From positions 1-6,976 of the forward strand of contig CAYLPT010000163.1 in assembly GCA_964385645.1 (NCBI GenBank): a stretch of DNA of 6,976 nt, read 5' to 3'. Numbering within the stretch: the stretch's first letter is position 1; every line of letters starts with the position of its first letter. The position numbers were made by a program, and so were the translations under genes. This DNA comes from CAYLPT01 sp964385645. GTDB lineage: Bacteria > Armatimonadota > Hebobacteria > Hebobacterales > Hebobacteraceae. This document shows positions 1-5,518 of this stretch, piece by piece. Under the pieces are notes generated by a model. The model was not told the origin of the DNA, did not search any database, and was given only the letters and a program-made list of their open reading frames with translations.

Positions 1-82
1 TCGCAGTGGTCATCGCCGAGGCGCCCCCGCCCGCGCAGCCGCGGCTGCGCGGGCGGGGGCGCCTCGGCGATGACCACTGCGA
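1..82. repeat. perfect 82-base palindrome at the window edge
   Basis: Bases 1-41 are the exact reverse complement of bases 42-82, centred on CCGCGG at 39-44, with no mismatch and no loop. The inner arm (42-82) continues the minus-strand reading frame of the small gene that starts at 182 with ordinary-looking protein sequence. The outer arm (1-41) reads as its mirror image, so the gene's translation turns to an Arg/Gly-rich string after the centre. I infer that the inner arm is genomic and the outer arm is a fold-back copy (chimeric read or contig-end artefact). A real loop-free palindrome this long would be unstable in most bacteria. Whether it extends left of base 1 cannot be seen. Confidence 0.95.
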
Positions 83-182
83 CCCCGAGCCCGGCGGCGA
101 TCTCCCGCGGGTCGGGGCGCCCCTCCGGGTCCAGGAAGCGCCTGGCTACTCGACGGCCCAGCGCGGCCGGGTCGTCCACCAT
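1..182 (-). CDS. 5' part of a small gene, possibly ImmA/IrrE-like; 3' end lost in the palindrome
   Basis: An ATG at 182-180 shares its A with the TGA of the upstream lspA-like gene (TGATG), and a weak purine stretch (AGGTG) lies just before it. About 47 residues read as plausible protein before the palindrome centre. They comprise an acidic MVDDP start, an Arg-rich helix (GRRVARRFLDPEG), then PREIAAGLGVAVVIAE followed by PPPAQPRLR. The pattern of helix, 'P..IA..LGV.V' and then a Pro-rich turn before an expected 'LRAEY'-like strand resembles the N-terminus of small ImmA/IrrE-type metallopeptidase-like proteins. The HExxH zinc motif that would decide this is not in the window. Beyond about residue 47 the reading frame is mirror sequence and should not be trusted. 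The coupling suggests it is the fifth gene of the leftward operon. The family assignment is tentative; that a gene starts here is more secure. Confidence 0.45.
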   Translation of the reverse strand, partial: MVDDPAALGRRVARRFLDPEGRPDPREIAAGLGVAVVIAEAPPPAQPRLRGRGRLGDDHC

Positions 183-760
183 CACAGCACCTGATCGCGC
201 AGGCTGAGCCGGCGCCCCCGCACCTCCCCGAGGAACTGGAGCCCGCGCACGAGCAGCAGCGCGACGGCGAGGAACACCGCCAGGTCGGCGATGTTGTAGA
301 CGAACGGGCTGGCGGGGCCGAACTCCAGGAAGTCCACCACGAAGCCGAGCCGAACCCGATCGAGCAGGATGCCGAGATAGCCGCCGATCATCAGCGCGCA
401 GCCCAGCTCCGCCAGCGCGGACATCCGGTAGGGCGTGCGCCGCAGCCGACCGTACAGGAAGAACAGCGCGGCCACGCACACCGCGGTGGCGACCAGCAGG
501 TACGAGCTGGTGGCGCCGAAGCCCTGGTCCCAGTTCTCCGCGTAGCTCACCCGCAGCCACCCCCCTAGGAGCGCGACCTGCTCGCCCCGCGCGGCCACGA
601 TGGCCGCCTTCGCGGCCTGGTCCACGACACATACGGTGAGGGCAACCAGCACCCAGCGCCGGGGAGGCGCGAAGCGGTGCAGGTAGAGCACGAGCACGCC
701 CACCAGGACCACCGCGGAGAGGATCGCCTGGGTGGTGGGGCAGGCGCCGGGGCCGACCAT
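182..760 (-). CDS. divergent signal peptidase II (lipoprotein signal peptidase, LspA family)
   Basis: A 192-residue polytopic membrane protein of the aspartic peptidase family that cleaves signal peptides from diacylglyceryl-modified prolipoproteins at the inner membrane. The family signature is complete in order: DQAAK (residues 47-51), N76 in the NWDQGFG stretch (the usual N.GAAFG position), GGYLGILLDR (126-135), VVDF (141-144) and YNIADLA (155-161). D134 and D159 match the catalytic dyad. Two things are odd. The Asn normally found in GN(L/I).DR is Ile131. There is also an extra hydrophobic segment at about residues 11-29 ahead of the normal first helix (about 36-54), giving five predicted membrane segments instead of four and a length above the usual 150-170. 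The ATG at 760 is chosen because AGGAG lies 6 bases upstream (771-767) and it starts 2 bases after the nnr stop. It is an LspA homologue with confidence; activity on ordinary lipoproteins is less certain. Confidence 0.85.
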   Translation of the reverse strand: MVGPGACPTTQAILSAVVLVGVLVLYLHRFAPPRRWVLVALTVCVVDQAAKAAIVAARGEQVALLGGWLRVSYAENWDQGFGATSSYLLVATAVCVAALFFLYGRLRRTPYRMSALAELGCALMIGGYLGILLDRVRLGFVVDFLEFGPASPFVYNIADLAVFLAVALLLVRGLQFLGEVRGRRLSLRDQVL

Positions 761-762
761 GG

Positions 763-2307
763 TCAGCTCCTGCCGAGCGAGCGCACCGACTCCGGGATCG
801 CAGAGAGCACGTCGCCGGCGAGGAGGTAGGGCTCGCCCACCCGGTCGGCCACCAGGTCCCCGGCCAGGCCGTGCAGGTAGGCCGCGGCCGCGCCGGCCTC
901 GAAGGGCAGCAGCCCCTGCGCGATGAGGCCGGCCACCATGCCTGTCAGCACATCCCCCGTGCCGCCGGTGGCCAGGCCCGGGTTGCCCGTGGGCGAGATG
1001 GCGAGCGGCCGGCCCGGCTCGGCGATCACCGAGCACGCCCCCTTGAGGATGACCACCGACTGGAAGCGAGCGGCCGCGCGCTCGGCGAACTCGGTGCGGC
1101 GGGCCTGCACCTCGCCGATGGAGGCATCCATCAGGCGGGCCAGCTCGCCCGGGTGAGGGGTGAGGACGGCCGGCGCGTGGTCGCTCTCCAGCAGGAAGGG
1201 CGTCTCGGCGAGGGCGTTGAGCCCGTCAGCATCCACCACGATGGGCTTCTCCACCCGGGCGACCAGCCGGCGCACCAGCACCGCAGTCTCCGGCTGCCGG
1301 GACAGGCCAGGGCCGATGGCGAGCACATCGGCCTCCTCGGCAAGCTCGAGGATGAGCGCGAGGGCCCGGGTGTCGAGGGTGCGCAGATAGGTCTCGGGCA
1401 GGGGGAAGGTCATCGCCTCGGTCAGCTTGACCTCGAGGATGTCGTTCAGGCTCGCGGGGCAGCCCACCGTGACCAGCCCCGCGCCCACCCGTAGGGCGGC
1501 CTCTGCGCAGAGGGCGGCGGCCCCCGTCATGCCCACCGAGCCGGCGATCACCAGCACCCGGCCGAAGTCCCCCTTGTGCGCGGAGCGGGGCCGCTCCGGC
1601 AAGAGCATGCGCACCCACTGCGGGTCAACCAGGTCCCCGACCGAGGCCGACTCGGCCACCAGGTCCCCGGGCAGGCCGATGTCGGCGACCGTAACCCTCC
1701 CCGCGTAGTCCATGCCCGGGTAGAGAAAGAGGCCGATCTTGGGCAGCCCCATGGTGACGGTCTCCCGGGCGCGCACCGCGAGACCGAGGGGTTCCCCGGA
1801 GTCGGCATCGAGGCCCGAGGGCACATCCACCGCAAGCACGGGCCGGCGGGCGTCGTTCAGGGCCTCGATGAGCTGCCCGGGCAGGCCCCGCACCTTGCCG
1901 GAAAGCCCGGTGCCCAGCAGCGCGTCAATGACCAGCCCCGCCTGGCAGAGGGGCTTGGCGAGCCGCGCCGGATCGTCCACCTCCGTCGCGCTCAGGCCGG
2001 CCTCAGCGAGTCGGTGGAGGTTCTCCCGCGCGTCGCCGGCCACCTCGTCGGCGCTACCGGCGAGGTACACCTGGACGTTGAGGCCGTCGGCGGCCAGGTG
2101 CCGAGCGGCCACGAAGCCGTCGCCGCCGTTGTTGCCGGGGCCGCAGAGCACCACGATGGTCCGGTCAGAGCAGGGGCCGAGCATGCGCCGCGCGGCAGCG
2201 GCCACCGCGCGGCCGGCGTTCTCCATCAGGGTGAGGCCGGCGAGGCCGCGCTCGTGGATGGCGCGGCGGTCGAGCTCCCGCATCTGCTGTGCGGTGACGA
2301 TCTTCAC
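763..2307 (-). CDS. bifunctional NAD(P)H-hydrate epimerase / ADP-dependent NAD(P)H-hydrate dehydratase
   Basis: A cytosolic repair enzyme of 514 residues that restores hydrated, inactive NADHX and NADPHX: the N-terminal half epimerises R to S, and the C-terminal half dehydrates S-NAD(P)HX using ADP. The YjeF-N epimerase domain (about 1-225) shows GPGNNGGDG (57-65), DALLGTGLSG (128-137) and DVPSGLDAD (161-169), with D161 in the expected catalytic position. The ribokinase-like YjeF-C domain (about 235-505) shows HKGDFGRVLVIAGS (244-257), GPGL (332-335), DADGLN (359-364), TPHPGE (383-388) and NPGLATGGTGDVLTG (442-456). Length is normal for the fused form. The start is a GTG whose first four bases (GTGA) overlap the acpS stop, with GGAGGAG 5 bases upstream. 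It sits between acpS and the lspA-like gene; acpS next to nnr is a common pairing in bacteria. Confidence 0.97.
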   Translation of the reverse strand: MKIVTAQQMRELDRRAIHERGLAGLTLMENAGRAVAAAARRMLGPCSDRTIVVLCGPGNNGGDGFVAARHLAADGLNVQVYLAGSADEVAGDARENLHRLAEAGLSATEVDDPARLAKPLCQAGLVIDALLGTGLSGKVRGLPGQLIEALNDARRPVLAVDVPSGLDADSGEPLGLAVRARETVTMGLPKIGLFLYPGMDYAGRVTVADIGLPGDLVAESASVGDLVDPQWVRMLLPERPRSAHKGDFGRVLVIAGSVGMTGAAALCAEAALRVGAGLVTVGCPASLNDILEVKLTEAMTFPLPETYLRTLDTRALALILELAEEADVLAIGPGLSRQPETAVLVRRLVARVEKPIVVDADGLNALAETPFLLESDHAPAVLTPHPGELARLMDASIGEVQARRTEFAERAAARFQSVVILKGACSVIAEPGRPLAISPTGNPGLATGGTGDVLTGMVAGLIAQGLLPFEAGAAAAYLHGLAGDLVADRVGEPYLLAGDVLSAIPESVRSLGRS

Positions 2308-2714
2308 GCTGGCTCCTCCCCCTGGGGAGGGTTCTCGTCGGAGCCGGCGCTTTCCTGCCCGGTGACCAGGGCGACGCAGGCTACCGCGTAGTCTCGGCTG
2401 TGGGAGAGCGAGACCAGGAGATGGCCGCCGGCCCGGGCGGCCAGCCGCGCCGCCTCACCGGAGAGCAGGAGCCGGGGGCGCCCGGAGGCGGAGCCGGCGA
2501 CCTCGACCTCATGCCAGCGAAGCCAGCGGCCGAGGGCCTTGGCGGCGGCCTCCTTGGCCGCGAAGCGGGCGGCGTAGTGGGGCGCGGGGTCAGCGCGGCG
2601 GTCGCAGTAGGCGCGCTCGCGAGGGGTGAAGAGCCGAGCGGCGAGCCGGGGCCGGCGGCCCAGGGCCTGCCGCACCCGCTCGACCTCGATGATGTCTATT
2701 CCCAGGGAGAGCAC
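2304..2714 (-). CDS. holo-[acyl-carrier-protein] synthase (AcpS-type 4'-phosphopantetheinyl transferase)
   Basis: Transfers 4'-phosphopantetheine from CoA to a serine of apo-acyl carrier protein, switching on fatty acid synthesis in the cytosol. The 136-residue product has the family motifs: GIDIIEVERVR (5-15, with the Mg-binding D7), FTPRERAYC (29-37), a long helix with FAAKEAAAKALG (51-62, with E55 as second metal ligand), and SLSHSRDYAVA (102-112). I chose the GTG at 2714 because it places the GID motif right at the N-terminus as in the family. It leaves a 23-base gap after prmA with only a weak G-rich site. A longer form from an ATG at 2783 would overlap prmA by 46 bases and add a non-family leader. 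The last ~20 residues are an acidic, Pro-rich tail (GQESAGSDENPPQGEEPA) beyond the usual family end, and the same DNA carries the nnr ribosome-binding site and hairpin. Confidence 0.95.
   Translation of the reverse strand: MLSLGIDIIEVERVRQALGRRPRLAARLFTPRERAYCDRRADPAPHYAARFAAKEAAAKALGRWLRWHEVEVAGSASGRPRLLLSGEAARLAARAGGHLLVSLSHSRDYAVACVALVTGQESAGSDENPPQGEEPA
2308..2330 (-). promoter_or_regulatory. ribosome-binding site of nnr inside a hairpin
   Basis: In the mRNA sense the last acpS codons contain CCTCCC, a CAGG loop and GGGAGG (2330-2315), a six-pair all-strong stem. It can close to seven pairs with a two-base loop. The 3' arm is the Shine-Dalgarno GGAGGAG (2319-2313), which lies 5 bases before the GTG of nnr. 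When folded it would hide the site, and a ribosome finishing acpS would open it, so nnr translation is probably coupled to acpS. The pairing is seen directly; the coupling role is inferred. Confidence 0.6.
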
Positions 2715-2737
2715 CGCCCGGCCACCGCCCCGGGGGA

Positions 2738-3634
2738 TCACCGGCGCCGCCGGGACGGGCGCACCGCAACACAGGCCGTCCACCCCTCCTCGCCAGGGGT
2801 GGCGACCACCTGGAGGCCGGAGCGCAGCACCGCGTCCTCCACCATGGCTAGGCTGCTGGCGAGGAAGCCCGAGGCGATGAAGCGTCCGCCGGGGGCGAGG
2901 GCCGAGCGCAGGTCGCCGGCGAAGCGCGCCACCTCGTTAGCCGTGATGTTGCAGGTGATGAGGTCGAAGGCCCCGGCGTCAGGCGGCAGCAGGTCGGCCT
3001 CAATCAGGCGCAGCCGGGCCTCCACGTGGTTGCGGAGCGCGTTGTTGCGGGCGACGGGGAGAGCCGCTCCGTCGCGGTCGGTGGCGACGACCTCGCGGGC
3101 GCCCAGCACCGCCGCGGTGATGGCGAGGATGCCGCTCCCACAGCCCACGTCCGCGACGCGGTCGCCAGGGCGCATGTGCTCCACGAGCGCGCGCAGACAC
3201 AGCCGGGTGGTGGGGTGGCCGCCGGTGCCGAAGGCGGTGCCCGGGTCGAGGACGACGACCGCCTCCCCCGCGGCGGGCGCGTATCCCTCCCAGCTTGGGG
3301 CGATGACCAGGTTGGCGGCGATGCGCTGGAGCTGGAAGTGGTCCTTCCAGGCCTCGCTCCAGGCCTCCGCGCCCAGGGTGCGCAGGCCGATGGTGCCGGG
3401 GCCGATGCGCAGCCCCTCCTTCTCTAGGGCGCGCAGGCGGTTGCGGACCGCGCGCACCGCCTCCTCCGCCCTCTCGGTCGCGCTCAGGTACGCGGTCACG
3501 ATCAGGTGCAGGGGCCGTCGCTCCGACACCACACCCCGGCAGCCCACAGATAGCAGCGCCTCGGTGAGACCTTCCAGCGCTTCGGGGTGAGTGAGGACGG
3601 TGATCTCGGTGTGCTGTAGCGCCTCGTCGCTCAC
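2738..3634 (-). CDS. ribosomal protein L11 methyltransferase PrmA
   Basis: A SAM-dependent methyltransferase that trimethylates ribosomal protein L11, acting in the cytosol on free L11. The 298-residue length is close to the ~293 of the E. coli enzyme. An N-terminal substrate-recognition domain (about 1-75) precedes the linker motif WSEAWKDHF (92-100). The class I Rossmann methyltransferase domain then shows LDPGTAFGTGGHPTTRLCL (129-147), a PrmA hallmark, and the SAM-binding VADVGCGSGILAI (160-172). Next come the acidic ATDRD (184-188) and CNITANE (228-234). The C-terminus is a short basic run of Arg. The start is the GTG at 3634-3632; no Shine-Dalgarno precedes it, but an extended -10 lies 6 bases upstream, so translation is probably leaderless. 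It leads the leftward operon. Confidence 0.96.
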   Translation of the reverse strand: MSDEALQHTEITVLTHPEALEGLTEALLSVGCRGVVSERRPLHLIVTAYLSATERAEEAVRAVRNRLRALEKEGLRIGPGTIGLRTLGAEAWSEAWKDHFQLQRIAANLVIAPSWEGYAPAAGEAVVVLDPGTAFGTGGHPTTRLCLRALVEHMRPGDRVADVGCGSGILAITAAVLGAREVVATDRDGAALPVARNNALRNHVEARLRLIEADLLPPDAGAFDLITCNITANEVARFAGDLRSALAPGGRFIASGFLASSLAMVEDAVLRSGLQVVATPGEEGWTACVAVRPSRRRR

Positions 3635-3640
3635 GGAGAC

Positions 3641-3649
3641 GTTATACCA
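3641..3649 (-). promoter_or_regulatory. extended -10 promoter of prmA, leaderless type
   Basis: Reading leftward, TG-G-TATAAC occupies 3649-3641, a good extended -10 element that stands out in this GC-rich DNA. The prmA GTG begins at 3634, so transcription should begin at or very near the start codon. No convincing -35 hexamer is seen at the right distance (AGGAAT or CAGGAA around 3670-3664), as expected when an extended -10 carries the promoter. Predicted by eye only. Confidence 0.55.
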
Positions 3650-3651
3650 CG

Positions 3652-3683
3652 CGGCTGGGGGCGATTCCTGGCGCCCCCTGCCG
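3652..3683. promoter_or_regulatory. imperfect inverted repeat between the divergent promoters
   Basis: CGGC-T-GGGGGCG (3652-3663) pairs with CGCCCCC-T-GCCG (3672-3683) across an 8-base centre, giving eleven matched pairs and one T/T mismatch. It lies in the divergent intergenic region, and its centre covers where the prmA -35 would sit. This fits an operator for a dimeric regulator, or a hairpin in readthrough RNA. There is no T-tract on either side, so a standard terminator is unlikely. No regulator gene is in the window. Confidence 0.45.
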
Positions 3684-3696
3684 GCTCGCGTCTTCG

Positions 3697-3726
3697 TTGA
3701 CCCACGCGAATCGCGCGTGCTATCAT
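3697..3726 (+). promoter_or_regulatory. sigma-70-like promoter for the glmL-like operon, near-leaderless
   Basis: TTGACC (3697-3702) and TATCAT (3721-3726) are 18 bases apart, and TGC directly before the second hexamer makes it an extended -10. A start of transcription about 7-10 bases downstream falls at about 3733-3736, on or just before the ATG at 3736. The bases between (CCCGCCGCC) contain no Shine-Dalgarno sequence, which again fits leaderless translation. Experimental start sites are not available to me. Confidence 0.65.
3703..3719. promoter_or_regulatory. 17-base palindrome filling the promoter spacer
   Basis: CACGCG (3703-3708), five bases, then CGCGTG (3714-3719) forms a perfect dyad. 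It occupies almost exactly the space between the -35 and -10 hexamers of the rightward promoter, as operators often do. GC-rich DNA makes short dyads common, so the position matters more than the match itself. Confidence 0.4.
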
Positions 3727-3735
3727 CCCGCCGCC

Positions 3736-5517
3736 ATGGATGACCCCTCCCGCATCGTGGCCACTGACTGCGGCTCCACGACCACGAAGGCGATTCTGAT
3801 CGAGCGCGAGGACGGCGGCTACCGGCTCCGCGGCCGGGGAGAGGCGCCCACCACCGTCGAGGCCCCCTACGATGATGTGACCGTCGGCGTGCTCAACTCC
3901 CTGGAGGAGCTGGAGGAGCTCACCGGCCGCGCGCTGTCCGCCGACGGCCGGGTGCAGACCCCCCGCCGGGGGCAGGCCGGCGCCGACCTCTACCTGTCCA
4001 CCTCGAGCGCCGGCGGCGGGCTCCAGATGCTGGTGACGGGCGTCGTCAAAACCATGACCGCCGAGTCCGCCCAGCGGGCCGCCCTCGGCGCGGGCGCCAT
4101 CGTCGTGGACGTGATCTCGGTGGACGACGGCCGGGCCGACGACCAGCGCATCGCGCGCATCCGCGCCCTGCGGCCAGACATGATCCTCATGTCTGGCGGC
4201 ACCGAGGGCGGCGCAGTCCAGCACCTGCTCGACACCGCGGAGCTGATCGTGGCCGCCGACCCGCGGCCCCGCCTGGGGCGGGGCTTCAAGCTGCCGGTTA
4301 TCTACGCCGGCAACAGTAAGGCTGCCCCCGGCGTCCGCGAGGTGCTCGCCGAGCGGGTGGACCTCCTGGTGGTGGAGAACCTCCGGCCCCAGCTCGAGCG
4401 GGAGAACCTCGGGCCCGCCCGGGAGGCGATCCACCGGCTCTTCCTGGAGCACGTGATGGCCCAGGCCCCCGGCTACGACAAGCTGCTCACCTGGACCAGC
4501 GCGCCCGTCATGTCCACCCCCCGCGCGGTGGGGGAGATGGTCCAGCTCGCGGCCCGCGAGGAAGGGGCGGATGTGCTGGCGGTGGACATCGGGGGCGCCA
4601 CGACGGACGTGTTCTCGGTGTTCGGGGGGCAGTTCAACCGGACGGTGTCGGCGAATCTCGGACTCAGCTACAGTGTGTGCAATGTGCTCGCCGAGGCCGG
4701 GGCAGAGGGCATCCGCCGCTGGCTGCCGGCCCCGCTGCCGGAGGGCGAGCTGCGCAACCGGCTGCGCAACAAGATGATCCGCCCCACCACCATCCCCCAG
4801 TCCATCGAGGACCTGCTGCTCGAGCAGGCGGTGGCCCGCGAGGCGCTGCGGCTGGCGCTACTCCACCACGCCGCGCTGGCCTCCGGGCTCAAGGGCGTGC
4901 AGCAGGCGCGCACTATGGCCGACGTCTTCACCCAGGCCGCCTCGGGGCAGACCCTGGTGGACATGATGTCCCTGGGCCTCATCATCGGCAGCGGCGGCAT
5001 CCTCTCCCACGCCCCCCGCCGCGCCCAGGCGATGATGATGATGCTGGACGCCTTCGCGCCGGAGGGTGTCACGCGGCTGGCCGTGGACTCCATCTTCATG
5101 ATGCCCCACCTGGGCGTGCTCGCCTCCGTGCTGCCAGAGGCGGCGATGCAGGTCTTCAGGCGGGACTGCCTTGTGCCCCTGGGCACCGCGGTCGCGCCCA
5201 GGGGCCGCTCCCGGCCCGGCGAGGTGGTCCTCTCGTGGCGGATCGGCGGCGAATCCGGCGAGCTGCGGGCCGGTGAGGTCCGCGTGCTGGCCCTGCCCGC
5301 GGGCGAGAGCGCCCCGGCCGATCTGCACCCGCGCCGGGGCCTCGATGTGGGCGCAGGGCGCGGCCGGCGCTGGAGCGGGACCATCGCCGGCGGGGTGGTG
5401 GGGGTGGTCCTCGACGGACGGGGCCGGCCGCTGGTGCTGCCGGAGGGGGACCAGGAGCGGACCGCCGCGCTGCGGGGGTGGCTGCAGGCGGCGGGCGCGA
5501 TGCCGGGGGAGAGATGA
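3736..5517 (+). CDS. GlmL/MutL-family ASKHA ATPase-fold protein (glutamate-mutase-associated type, not DNA repair MutL)
   Basis: The 593-residue product belongs to the acetate kinase/Hsp70/actin-fold family encoded beside B12-dependent glutamate and related aminomutases, where it is thought to act as an accessory or reactivating factor. Seen here are the phosphate-1 loop TDCGSTTTKA (10-19), LMSGGTEGGA (151-160) and STSSAGGG (88-95). Later come AVDIGGATTDVFS (282-294, phosphate 2), IIGSGGILSHA (416-426, adenosine motif) and SIFMMPHLGVLA (452-463). A beta-rich tail (about 475-593) extends past the ~460 residues usual for clostridial GlmL; it includes GGVVGVVLDGRGRPLVLPEGD (552-572) and may be lineage-specific. 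The ATG at 3736 is chosen over the in-frame TTG at 3697, because that TTG is the promoter -35 and family homology begins right after 3736. It ends one base before the next gene. No mutase subunit (MutS/MutE or OraE/KamE type) is in the window, so the true partner and substrate are unknown. Confidence 0.88.
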   Translation: MDDPSRIVATDCGSTTTKAILIEREDGGYRLRGRGEAPTTVEAPYDDVTVGVLNSLEELEELTGRALSADGRVQTPRRGQAGADLYLSTSSAGGGLQMLVTGVVKTMTAESAQRAALGAGAIVVDVISVDDGRADDQRIARIRALRPDMILMSGGTEGGAVQHLLDTAELIVAADPRPRLGRGFKLPVIYAGNSKAAPGVREVLAERVDLLVVENLRPQLERENLGPAREAIHRLFLEHVMAQAPGYDKLLTWTSAPVMSTPRAVGEMVQLAAREEGADVLAVDIGGATTDVFSVFGGQFNRTVSANLGLSYSVCNVLAEAGAEGIRRWLPAPLPEGELRNRLRNKMIRPTTIPQSIEDLLLEQAVAREALRLALLHHAALASGLKGVQQARTMADVFTQAASGQTLVDMMSLGLIIGSGGILSHAPRRAQAMMMMLDAFAPEGVTRLAVDSIFMMPHLGVLASVLPEAAMQVFRRDCLVPLGTAVAPRGRSRPGEVVLSWRIGGESGELRAGEVRVLALPAGESAPADLHPRRGLDVGAGRGRRWSGTIAGGVVGVVLDGRGRPLVLPEGDQERTAALRGWLQAAGAMPGER

Positions 5518-5518
5518 C

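Noticed and set aside
6..194. Plus-strand 62-codon frame at the window start
   Set aside because: It repeats the same peptide as the minus-strand gene only because bases 1-82 are a palindrome, and the rest is low-complexity.
761..1036. N-terminal extension of the lspA-like frame up to 1036
   Set aside because: The added 92 residues are Arg/Gly-rich, lie wholly inside nnr, and the ATG at 760 has a good ribosome-binding site.
2715..2783. Longer AcpS starting at the ATG at 2783
   Set aside because: It would add 23 residues with no family support (Cys/Pro/Gly-rich) and overlap prmA; the AcpS family starts right at the GID motif.
1576..3590. Long plus-strand frames (1576-2391 and 2400-3590) opposite nnr, acpS and prmA
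   Set aside because: Composition is typical of antisense frames in GC-rich genes, and the opposite strand carries complete motifs of three known enzymes.
3652..3683. Bidirectional rho-independent terminator
   Set aside because: The stem is strong but no T-run follows on either strand, and it lies between divergent start codons where a terminator is not needed.
3631..4452. Long open frame on the minus strand opposite the glmL-like gene (273 codons)
   Set aside because: It is low-complexity Gly/His/Arg-rich sequence with no family motif, antisense to a well-supported gene; such frames are common in GC-rich DNA.
5031..5046. Run of ATG repeats encoding four Met residues
   Set aside because: It is a short in-frame repeat inside a conserved helix region of the glmL-like gene; too short to suggest a phase-variable repeat.
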